Origin: RUG563 sp964549135
GTDB taxonomy: Bacteria > Bacillota > Clostridia > Christensenellales > Aristaeellaceae
Direction: 5' to 3'
DNA: 8,864 nt
NCBI GenBank assembly: GCA_964549135.1
Contig: CAZJUJ010000071.1
Coordinates: forward strand, 1-8,864
Numbering within the stretch: the stretch's first letter is position 1; each line of letters opens with the position of its first letter. Shown here piece by piece: positions 1 through 5,551 of the stretch. A program made the position numbers and the translations under genes. Below the pieces are notes generated by a model. It ran no database searches, had not been told where the DNA came from, and worked only from the letters and a program-made list of their open reading frames with translations.

Positions 1-49
1 GAGAATTCTGCTGTCGTTCTCTTTACACCCCAACATTTGACAAAGAACC
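1..49 (-). mobile_element. Terminal inverted repeat of an IS element (left copy, tip at base 49), probably ISL3 family
   Basis: Bases 1-49 are the exact reverse complement of 8811-8859. Read outward (minus strand) the tip starts GGTTCTTTGTCAAATGTTGG. From memory this resembles the ISL3-family terminal repeat type (GG.TCTTTGTCAA...), but no search was possible. The tip lies at base 49, so the body of the element lies to the left, outside the window. No transposase is visible. Identity over all 49 bases fits the same end of two copies of one element better than the left and right ends of one element, which usually diverge after 20-30 bp. Confidence 0.6.
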
Positions 50-50
50 C

Positions 51-82
51 AAAAAAGCGCCGCAGCCAAATAGCCGCGGCGC
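51..82 (-). terminator. Intrinsic terminator of guaB
   Basis: On the minus strand a 10-bp stem (GCGCCGCGGC paired with GCTGCGGCGC, one G-U pair, loop TATTTG) spans 82-57 and is followed at once by six T (56-51). It starts 25 bases after the guaB stop codon. This is a textbook rho-independent terminator. One base after the T run the IS terminal repeat begins. Confidence 0.92.
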
Positions 83-106
83 ATTGCCTGTCACAACGGA
101 AAAGGA

Positions 107-1573
107 TCAGTGATCCATCCGGGAATAATTGGGGGCTTCCTTGGTGATCTGGATGTCATGGGGATGGCTCTCCAGCAGGCCCGCATTGGTAATGCGGATA
201 AATTCGCCCTCCCGGCGCAGATCCTCAATGGTGGGGGTGCCGCAATAGCCCATGGAGGAGCGCAGGCCGCCCATCAGCTGGAACACGGTATCCGCCAGCG
301 ATCCCTTGAAGGGCACGCGGCCTTCCACGCCCTCGGGCACCAGCTTCTTGGCGTCCTCCTGGAAATAGCGATCCTTGGAGCCATTGGCCATGGCCGCAAG
401 AGAGCCCATGCCGCGATAGGATTTGAAGGAGCGGCCCTGATAGATTTCCATTTCGCCGGGGCTTTCCTCGGTACCGGCAAAGAGGCTGCCCAGCATCACG
501 GCCTTGGCGCCGGCGGCAATGGCCTTGGCAATATCGCCGGAATACTTGATGCCGCCATCGGCCACGATGGGAATGCCCGCCTTATCCGCCTCCTCGGCGC
601 AATCGGCAATGGCGGTGATCTGGGGCACGCCGATGCCCGCCACCACGCGGGTGGTGCAGATGGAGCCCGGGCCGATGCCCACCTTGACGCAGTCAACGCC
701 CGCCGCAATCAGATCATGAGTAGCAGCGGCGGTAGCCACGTTTCCGGCAAAGAGCTGAATATCGGGATAGGCGGCGCGGATCTTTTCAATGGTGCGCAGC
801 ACGCCCATGGAATGCCCGTGGGCGGTATCGATGGAAATAACATCCACCTTGGCGGCCACCAGCGCCTCAATGCGCGCCATCACATCGGCGCTTACGCCAA
901 CCGCGGCGGCGCAGAGCAGACGGCCATTGGCATCCTTGGCGCTGTTGGGATATTTGGCGGTCTTTTCGATATCCTTAATGGTAATCAGACCGCGCAGATT
1001 ATAATTGTCATCCACGATGGGCAATTTCTCAATGCGATGGGCGGCCAGAATGTCCTTGGCCTCATCCAGGGTGGTGCCCTCCTTGGCGGTAACCAGATTC
1101 TTGCTGGTCATCACCTGGCCGATGGGGCGGCTGTCATCCGTTTCAAAGCGCAGATCGCGGTTGGTCAGAATGCCCACCAGCTTGCTGCCCTCGGTAATCG
1201 GCACGCCGCTGATGCGATAGCGCGCCATCAGCGCCTTGGCATCGGAAATCAAATGGGAAGGGGAAAGATAAAAGGGATCGGTGATAACGCCATGCTCGCT
1301 GCGCTTTACCTTATCGACATGCGCCGCCTGCTCGGCAATGGACATGTTCTTGTGAATCACGCCCAGGCCGCCCTCCCGGGCAATGGCAATGGCAAGCCGG
1401 GAATCGGTTACGGTATCCATGGCGGCAGAAAGCACGGGAATATTCAGCTTGATCTTCGGGGTTAACTGAACGCCCAGAGAAACATCCTTCGGTAAAACCT
1501 CGCTGCGCCGGGGAACCAGCAGCACATCGTCAAAGGTCAGTCCTTCGCGCACAACTTTTTGCAGCATGATCAA
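107..1573 (-). CDS. guaB: Inosine-5'-monophosphate dehydrogenase (IMPDH)
   Basis: This cytoplasmic enzyme oxidises IMP to XMP with NAD+, the committed step of guanine nucleotide synthesis. The 488-residue length is normal. Residues 10-17 (EGLTFDDV) are the family's N-terminal signature. Two CBS domains occupy about 95-205, inserted in the TIM barrel. DTAHGHS (249-255) is near the NAD site. GPGSICTTR (301-309) carries the catalytic Cys306, GSLFAGTEESPGE (362-374) and YRGMGSL (386-392) bind IMP, and the flap has the Arg-Tyr dyad (402-403). The C-terminus ends ITKEAPNYS, as in Firmicute GuaB proteins. The longest reading starts at TTG (1573), six bases after GGAAGGGG; an in-frame ATG (1567) would give 486 residues. 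The gene has its own promoter and terminator and is not co-transcribed with an obvious purine gene. All catalytic motifs are intact. Confidence 0.97.
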   Translation of the reverse strand: MIMLQKVVREGLTFDDVLLVPRRSEVLPKDVSLGVQLTPKIKLNIPVLSAAMDTVTDSRLAIAIAREGGLGVIHKNMSIAEQAAHVDKVKRSEHGVITDPFYLSPSHLISDAKALMARYRISGVPITEGSKLVGILTNRDLRFETDDSRPIGQVMTSKNLVTAKEGTTLDEAKDILAAHRIEKLPIVDDNYNLRGLITIKDIEKTAKYPNSAKDANGRLLCAAAVGVSADVMARIEALVAAKVDVISIDTAHGHSMGVLRTIEKIRAAYPDIQLFAGNVATAAATHDLIAAGVDCVKVGIGPGSICTTRVVAGIGVPQITAIADCAEEADKAGIPIVADGGIKYSGDIAKAIAAGAKAVMLGSLFAGTEESPGEMEIYQGRSFKSYRGMGSLAAMANGSKDRYFQEDAKKLVPEGVEGRVPFKGSLADTVFQLMGGLRSSMGYCGTPTIEDLRREGEFIRITNAGLLESHPHDIQITKEAPNYSRMDH

Positions 1574-1579
1574 TCATTG

Positions 1580-1587
1580 CCCCTTCC
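1580..1587 (-). promoter_or_regulatory. Ribosome binding site of guaB (decides between TTG and ATG start)
   Basis: GGAAGGGG on the minus strand lies 6 nt before TTG (1573) and 12 nt before the in-frame ATG (1567). The spacing favours the TTG and the codon type favours the ATG, so the start is unresolved by two codons. Confidence 0.6.
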
Positions 1588-1604
1588 ATAATAGTATTTC
1601 GTCA

Positions 1605-1633
1605 ATTGTACCGCATCCGGCCCCTGCTGTCAA
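1605..1633 (-). promoter_or_regulatory. Sigma-70-type promoter of guaB
   Basis: On the minus strand a perfect -35 TTGACA (1633-1628), a 17-bp spacer and a -10 TACAAT (1610-1605) predict a transcript start near 1598 and a leader of only about 25 nt. No riboswitch fits in that leader. Confidence 0.88.
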
Positions 1634-1691
1634 TCGCTTTTTCGGCAACTTTCGAGTGAATTCATGCATTTCCGCAGGCGGGAAAGCGCAG

Positions 1692-2014
1692 GAAACGGGG
1701 AGGTTTTTTGCAGGAGACTGCTTTTGCGTCAAAAGCGCCTTCTCTCCCCTCCCGAAAACCAGCGCTGGATGCTGCACGGAGAGATAGCGCCAAACTGAAT
1801 GCCAGTAAAGCAAAATGGAATGGCAATCGAAAAAAGCAACAGCAATGCATCCGTGCTTTACGAAGGCATTGCTGTTTGCTTCCTTACTGATGCTTTGCTT
1901 TGCTGGCATCCATTCCGGTGATGGTCGCTTTATTGCAGCCAGCGCCGGTTTTGCCGAGGGCACGGGAGGGGGGCGTTCAGCATTCTCCTCCCGCAAAACG
2001 CCCTCATCCCATTT
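1692..2014. repeat. Long imperfect inverted repeat filling the guaB-pgi intergenic gap
   Basis: The 442-bp gap (1574-2015) holds no convincing gene. Its outer part is an imperfect palindrome about 320 bp long. Matching blocks occur in the same order on both arms: 1706-1716 with 1988-1998 (10/11), 1755-1768 with 1939-1952 (13/14), 1772-1776 with 1934-1938 (5/5), 1799-1814 with 1894-1909 (15/16), and 1834-1848 with 1866-1881 (15 pairs plus one bulged base). A 17-nt loop (1849-1865) sits at the centre. A looser match (GAAA.GGG..GAGG) extends the arms to about 1692 and 2014, next to the pgi stop. It could be a MITE-like or REP-like element, an inverted duplication, or a conserved RNA hairpin. The innermost stem also serves as the pgi terminator. 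Confidence 0.75.
1830..1881 (-). terminator. Intrinsic terminator of pgi
   Basis: On the minus strand AAGCAAACAGCAATGC (1881-1866) pairs with GCATTGCTGTTGCTT (1848-1834) with one bulged A. The second arm runs into six T in all (1835-1830), the first two of them within the stem. It sits about 135 nt beyond the pgi stop, so the pgi transcript has an unusually long, structured 3' UTR. The hairpin is the core of the larger inverted repeat in this gap. Confidence 0.8.
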
Positions 2015-2015
2015 C

Positions 2016-3599
2016 TCAGATATCCAGCAGCCGGCTGTAGACCTCAAGCGCGCCGTCGGTTTCGTGGGCCAATACCTTTTTGGCCAGCACCTTGCCCAGC
2101 TGCACGCCCTCCTGATCGAAGCTGTTGAGATTCCAGACAAAGCCCTGGAACATCACCTTGTTCTCAAAATGCGCCAGCAGCGCGCCCAGGGCCTCGGGGG
2201 TCAACTGACGGCCGATAATGATGCTGGAGGGGCGGCCGCCCTCAAAATACTTATTGCGGTTTTCGTCCTCCTTGCCGCAGGCGAAGGCCACAATCTGGGC
2301 AGCCACATTGGCGCAGAGCTTCTGCTGGCTGGTGCTGCCCTGAATGAGGACATCCTGGCCGCGCTGGCTGTTCTTAAAGCCCACGAACTGCAGCGGGATA
2401 ATATCCGTGCCCTGATGCAGCAGCTGATAGAAGGAATGCTGACCGTTGGTGCCGGGCTCACCGAAAATCACCGGGCCGGTCACATAATCCACGGGCTCGC
2501 CGAAGCGATTGACGGATTTGCCGTTGGATTCCATATCCAGTTGCTGCAGATGGGCAGGGAAGCGGCTCAGCGCCTGGGAATAGGGCAGCACCGCCGTGGC
2601 GGGATAGCCCAGCACATTGCGCTCGTAAACGCCCATCAGGGCATCCAGCATGGCCGGATTCTGCATGATATCGGCGTTCCGGGCGATCTGATCGGCCTCC
2701 GCCGCGCCCGAAAGGAACCGGGAAAATACATCGGGGCCAAAGGCCAGGGAAAGCACCGCTCCGCCCACGGCAGAAGTGGAGGAATAGCGGCCGCCGATGT
2801 AATCATCCATAAAGAAGGCCGCCAGATAATCGGGGCTCTTGGCAAGGGGCGATGTTTCGCTGGTTACGGCGATCATATGCCGGGAGGCATCCAGCCCCGC
2901 CTTGCTGAGGGCATCCTTGACAAAGGCCTCGTTGGTCAGGGTTTCAAGGGTAGTGCCGGATTTGGAAACCAGCACGAAAATGGAATGGGCCACATCGATA
3001 TGATTCAGCACGCCGGACGCATCATCGGGATCCACATTGCTGATAAATTCCGCCTTCATTTTGAAACAGCCATTGACCTTGGCCCAGTTTTCCAGGGCCA
3101 GATACATGGCCCGGGGGCCCAGATCGCTGCCGCCAATACCAATCTGCACCACGGTGGTGAATTTTTCCCCGGCGGCATTGGTGATTTCGCCGCTGTGAAC
3201 CTTTTCGGCAAATTCGGCGGCCTTTTTCTGCTGCTCCAGATAGAAGCTGCGCTTATCCACGCCATCCGCCATGACTGCCTGGCCCAGCTGCCCGCGGGTC
3301 ATATGATGCAGCACCATGCGCTTTTCGCCGGTATTGATGACGGTGCCGTTATAAAGCGCCTCAAATTTTTCTGCCAGCTGGGCTTCGGCAGCCAGGGCAG
3401 CAAGGGCCGAAAGCACCTTTTCATCCACGGGCCGGGCCGCATAATTGAAATCCATCTCCCCGCCCATGGGAATGCTGTAATTCCTGACCCTTTCCGCCCC
3501 GCTTTCGCCGCTCATGGCCTCGGCCAGATTAACGGGCTCCAGATCAAACAGTCTTTTATAGGAAGCCAGGGTATCCGTGTTTTTCCACTGAATCATCAT
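2016..3599 (-). CDS. pgi: Glucose-6-phosphate isomerase
   Basis: This cytoplasmic enzyme of glycolysis and gluconeogenesis interconverts glucose-6-phosphate and fructose-6-phosphate. The 527-residue protein belongs to the long, E. coli-like class rather than the roughly 450-residue Bacillus-like class. Visible motifs: IGIGGSDLG (153-161), SKSGTTLET phosphate loop (212-220), GGRYS signature (269-273, with Arg271), MESNGK (356-361), GEPGTNGQH (380-388, catalytic Glu381), His395 in LLHQG, and the second signature FDQEGVQLGK (494-503, catalytic Lys503). The start at 3599 (ATG ATG) is chosen because GGGAG lies 7 nt upstream and similarity begins just after it. An upstream in-frame extension to 3698 runs through the promoter and is rejected. 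It is divergent from the ABC-F gene. Promoter and terminator are its own. No defect seen. Confidence 0.97.
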   Translation of the reverse strand: MMIQWKNTDTLASYKRLFDLEPVNLAEAMSGESGAERVRNYSIPMGGEMDFNYAARPVDEKVLSALAALAAEAQLAEKFEALYNGTVINTGEKRMVLHHMTRGQLGQAVMADGVDKRSFYLEQQKKAAEFAEKVHSGEITNAAGEKFTTVVQIGIGGSDLGPRAMYLALENWAKVNGCFKMKAEFISNVDPDDASGVLNHIDVAHSIFVLVSKSGTTLETLTNEAFVKDALSKAGLDASRHMIAVTSETSPLAKSPDYLAAFFMDDYIGGRYSSTSAVGGAVLSLAFGPDVFSRFLSGAAEADQIARNADIMQNPAMLDALMGVYERNVLGYPATAVLPYSQALSRFPAHLQQLDMESNGKSVNRFGEPVDYVTGPVIFGEPGTNGQHSFYQLLHQGTDIIPLQFVGFKNSQRGQDVLIQGSTSQQKLCANVAAQIVAFACGKEDENRNKYFEGGRPSSIIIGRQLTPEALGALLAHFENKVMFQGFVWNLNSFDQEGVQLGKVLAKKVLAHETDGALEVYSRLLDI

Positions 3600-3651
3600 T
3601 GCCTTTCTCCCTTCCTTGCATCCGGGGTAAAAAACTCGCTTACGGACAAGC

Positions 3652-3680
3652 ATTATACTATCATTTCCGGCAAATTTCAA
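3652..3680 (-). promoter_or_regulatory. Sigma-70-type promoter of pgi
   Basis: On the minus strand TTGAAA (3680-3675), a 17-bp spacer and a perfect TATAAT (3657-3652) predict a start near 3645 and a leader of about 46 nt. The spacer begins TTTGCCGGAAA, which is also found at the same place in the divergent ABC-F promoter. Confidence 0.88.
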
Positions 3681-3736
3681 GTATCGCCGCGGCAGCACGA
3701 AAAGATGAAGGGTTTTTCTTGCATTTTGCCGGAAAG
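3663..3736. repeat. Inverted repeat shared by the two divergent promoters
   Basis: TTTCCGGCAAA (3664-3674) and TTTGCCGGAAA (3725-3735) are exact reverse complements. With the neighbouring -35 bases the match grows to 16 of 18 (CTTG.A.TTTGCCGGAAA). The arms lie at identical positions in the pgi and ABC-F promoters, overlapping each -35 box and the first half of each spacer. They may be a pair of operator sites or the trace of a promoter inverted duplication. The 359-bp gap 3600-3958 otherwise holds the two promoters and the ABC-F leader. Confidence 0.7.
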
Positions 3737-3747
3737 CGGGCTATAAT
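3719..3747 (+). promoter_or_regulatory. Sigma-70-type promoter of the ABC-F gene
   Basis: TTGCAT (3719-3724), a 17-bp spacer and a perfect TATAAT (3742-3747) predict a start near 3754. The transcript would carry a leader of about 205 nt before the ABC-F start codon, far longer than the other leaders in this window. Confidence 0.82.
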
Positions 3748-3758
3748 GGCTTTACAAG

Positions 3759-3833
3759 CATGAGAAAGGGGTGGAAGGATGCGCAACGCGTAACCTGCTG
3801 TCGATTCAGACACAGAAGGCCATGAGAAAGGGG
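3759..3833 (+). repeat. 13-bp direct repeat in the ABC-F leader
   Basis: CATGAGAAAGGGG occurs exactly at 3759-3771 and again at 3821-3833. The first copy supplies the ribosome site for a four-codon ORF at 3779. The second contains an ATG that opens a frame running across the terminator-like stems, and its AAGGG can pair with CCCTT at 3842-3846. Confidence 0.75.
3779..3793 (+). CDS. Possible four-codon leader peptide (MRNA) upstream of the ABC-F gene
   Basis: ATG-CGC-AAC-GCG-TAA follows a strong ribosome site, AAAGGGG (3765-3771), by 7 nt. It sits about 25 nt into the predicted leader and about 80 nt before the first terminator-like stem. Very short upstream ORFs are known in leaders of antibiotic-induced ribosome-protection genes, where drug-stalled ribosomes change the leader fold. 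Its reality rests only on the ribosome site and position. A four-codon frame can occur by chance. Confidence 0.35.
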   Translation: MRNA

Positions 3834-3920
3834 AAAATAATCCCTTGTTTCGTGATGCCTTCGGCAGGGCGGAATGCGCATTCTTTTTTGCGTATATTTG
3901 CATATGCATTTTTTGCATGC
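3815..3920 (+). promoter_or_regulatory. Putative transcription attenuator in the ABC-F leader
   Basis: Ordered elements: a long hairpin closed by GAAGGC (3815-3820) with GCCTTC (3857-3862) and containing AAGGG/CCCTT; the perfect palindrome GAATGCGCATTC (3872-3883, stem only 4-5 bp) followed by T6 (3884-3889); then TGCGTAT (3889-3895) pairing with ATATGCA (3902-3908, one G-U) followed by T6 (3909-3914). ATATGCA can instead pair with TGCAT (3914-3918), which puts the T run in a loop and would act as an antiterminator. Both terminator-like stems are weak and A/T-rich. Attenuation is an inference; the stems and T runs are seen directly. Confidence 0.55.
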
Positions 3921-3958
3921 GTGCCGCGCCTGCGTACCGATAATTGTGGAGGCTTTTC

Positions 3959-5422
3959 ATGGCGCGAATCCAGATTTCTCATCTTACCTTTGCCTATGAC
4001 GGCAGCCCCGATCTGATTTTTGACGATGCTTCTTTCCATATCGATACCGATTGGAAGCTGGGCTTCATTGGCAGAAACGGCCGGGGCAAAACCACCCTGC
4101 TGCGCATCCTGATGGGCGAATTGCCCGCCCACGGGGCGGTTTCATCCCCGGTGGCCTTTGATTATTATCCCTTTCCGGTGGATTCTCCCGGGCAAACGCC
4201 CATAGAAATGGCTGAAAGCCGGGATGAGGACGGTCAAAGCTGGCGCTTCCTGAAGGAAATATCCGCCCTGGATATTCAGGATGAAATTCTCTTCCGCCCC
4301 TTTTCCACGCTTTCGGGCGGCGAGCAGGCCAAGGTGCTGCTGGCGCTGCTCTTTTCCCGGGAAAACCGCTTTCTGCTCATTGACGAGCCCACCAATCATC
4401 TGGATCTGGCGGGCCGCCGGGTGGTCAGCCGGTATCTGAATGAAAAGCGCGGCTTCATCCTGGTTTCCCATGATCGGGCGTTTCTGGATGGCTGCGTGGA
4501 TCATATTCTTTCCATCAACCGGGCCAATATCGAGGTGCAGAAGGGCAATTTCTCCTCCTGGGAGGAAAATAAGCGCAGGCAGGATCAATACGAAATCGAG
4601 GAAAACGAGCATCTGAAAAAGGATATCCGCCGTCTTCGGGAGGCCGCAGGGCGCATGGCCGCCTGGTCGGATGCCGTAGAAAAAACGAAGACCGGCCAGT
4701 GGGTCTATGATCGCGGGGCCATCGGCGCCAAGGCCGCCAGGATGATGCGCCACAGCAAGGCCGTGGAAGCCCGCCAGACCCGTGCCCTGGAGGAAAAGGA
4801 GAAGCTGCTGAAAAACATCGATTACGCAGAGGAGCTTAAGCTCTTTCCCCTATCCCATCCGGCGGGCAGGCTGGTGGAAATGCAGCATGTTTCCCTCTCC
4901 TTTGGCGGGCGCACGGTTTTCTCCGATCTTTCCTTTTCCCTTTCAAGCGGGCAGATTCTGGCCATTACCGGAAAGAACGGCAGCGGAAAATCCAGCATTC
5001 TCCGTCTGATCACGGGCGAAAATACCCCCTCCTCCGGGGAAATGCATCTTTCCAGCCAGATGATTCTTTCCATCGTGCCCCAGCAGGCGGCGCTGAGCGG
5101 CTCCTTCCGGGCGTTCATCGAGGAAAGCGGCATTGATGAAACGCTGTTCAAGACCATTCTCCGCAAGCTGGGCTTTTCCCGGGAGCAATTCGAAAAGGAT
5201 CTCAAGGCCCTCAGCGCCGGGCAGAAAAAGAAGGTCTTCATCGCCCGCAGCCTCTGCCAGCGCGCCCATCTGTATCTCTGGGATGAGCCGCTGAATTATA
5301 TCGATGTGCTTTCCAGGATGCAGATTGAGCAATTGATCCTTAAGTTTCGCCCCACGATGCTGCTGGTGGAGCATGATCAGGCCTATATTGAACAGATTCA
5401 AGCGGATATTCTTGCGCTGTAA
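3959..5422 (+). CDS. Lsa-type ABC-F ribosome-protection ATPase
   Basis: This soluble protein has two ATPase domains in one chain and no membrane segment, so it is not a transporter. ABC-F proteins of the Lsa/Vga type bind the ribosomal E site and displace lincosamides, streptogramin A and pleuromutilins. NBD1: Walker A GRNGRGKT (38-45), LSGGE (118-122), Walker B LLIDEPTNH (139-147), His171. A charged interdomain linker spans about 190-300, with GAIGAKAARMM (253-263) resembling the corresponding stretch of enterococcal Lsa(A). NBD2: GKNGSGKS (338-345), LSAGQ (418-422), LWDEPLNY (440-447), EHD (471-473). DEPLNY for DEPTNH is also found in Lsa proteins. No arm domain is seen between Walker A and the first signature. 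Length is 487 residues, close to Lsa. The start has GGAGG 6 nt upstream. Drug spectrum is not predictable; a housekeeping translation role remains possible. Confidence 0.85.
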   Translation: MARIQISHLTFAYDGSPDLIFDDASFHIDTDWKLGFIGRNGRGKTTLLRILMGELPAHGAVSSPVAFDYYPFPVDSPGQTPIEMAESRDEDGQSWRFLKEISALDIQDEILFRPFSTLSGGEQAKVLLALLFSRENRFLLIDEPTNHLDLAGRRVVSRYLNEKRGFILVSHDRAFLDGCVDHILSINRANIEVQKGNFSSWEENKRRQDQYEIEENEHLKKDIRRLREAAGRMAAWSDAVEKTKTGQWVYDRGAIGAKAARMMRHSKAVEARQTRALEEKEKLLKNIDYAEELKLFPLSHPAGRLVEMQHVSLSFGGRTVFSDLSFSLSSGQILAITGKNGSGKSSILRLITGENTPSSGEMHLSSQMILSIVPQQAALSGSFRAFIEESGIDETLFKTILRKLGFSREQFEKDLKALSAGQKKKVFIARSLCQRAHLYLWDEPLNYIDVLSRMQIEQLILKFRPTMLLVEHDQAYIEQIQADILAL

Positions 5423-5434
5423 TGCAAGAATTTG
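5408..5434 (+). terminator. Weak terminator-like hairpin at the ABC-F stop codon
   Basis: ATTCTTGC (5408-5415) pairs with GCAAGAAT (5424-5431) around an 8-nt loop that contains the stop codon. Only about four T follow the stem base (TTT after AAT), so termination would be partial. The next gene has its own promoter 25 bases on. Confidence 0.45.
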
Positions 5435-5455
5435 AAGGATTATGAAAGAAACGGA

Positions 5456-5484
5456 TGGACGAAGGGCGGGAAATATGCTATAAT
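5456..5484 (+). promoter_or_regulatory. Promoter of the nucleotidyltransferase-kinase operon
   Basis: TGGACG (5456-5461, 4 of 6 to consensus), a 17-bp spacer and a perfect TATAAT (5479-5484) predict a start near 5491 and a 60-nt leader. Confidence 0.75.
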
Positions 5485-5551
5485 TGCCCTGGCAGAAAAT
5501 GCATCTCATTCCCGCGCATTCTTCATTATCTGATGACAGGAGGAAGCAATT

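Noticed and set aside
110..1465. Long open frame on the plus strand opposite guaB (also 4943-6391, 6381-7403 and 7806-8804 minus)
   Set aside because: These mirror strong coding genes in G+C-rich DNA. Their translations are low-complexity Gly/Ala/His-rich strings without family motifs or ribosome sites.
1574..1630. Guanine riboswitch ahead of guaB
   Set aside because: The promoter leaves a leader of only about 25 nt, too short for an aptamer, and no purine aptamer core was seen.
1574..2140. Minus-strand frame bridging the pgi end and the guaB start
   Set aside because: It covers the pgi tail in another frame, the inverted repeat, the pgi terminator and the guaB promoter; no motif or start signal supports it.
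3600..3698. N-terminal extension of pgi
   Set aside because: It would include the pgi -10 box and leader; the ATG at 3599 has a good ribosome site and matches the family start.
1815..3746. 643-codon plus-strand frame starting in the guaB-pgi gap, with an N-terminus that looks like a signal peptide
   Set aside because: It runs antisense through the whole of pgi. The signal-like stretch falls in the palindromic repeat, no ribosome site is convincing and the remainder is Gly/His/Ala-rich shadow sequence.
3822..4016. 64-codon plus-strand frame in the ABC-F leader overlapping the ABC-F start
   Set aside because: Weak ribosome site and no recognisable motif. Kept only as a possible part of leader control, not listed as a gene.
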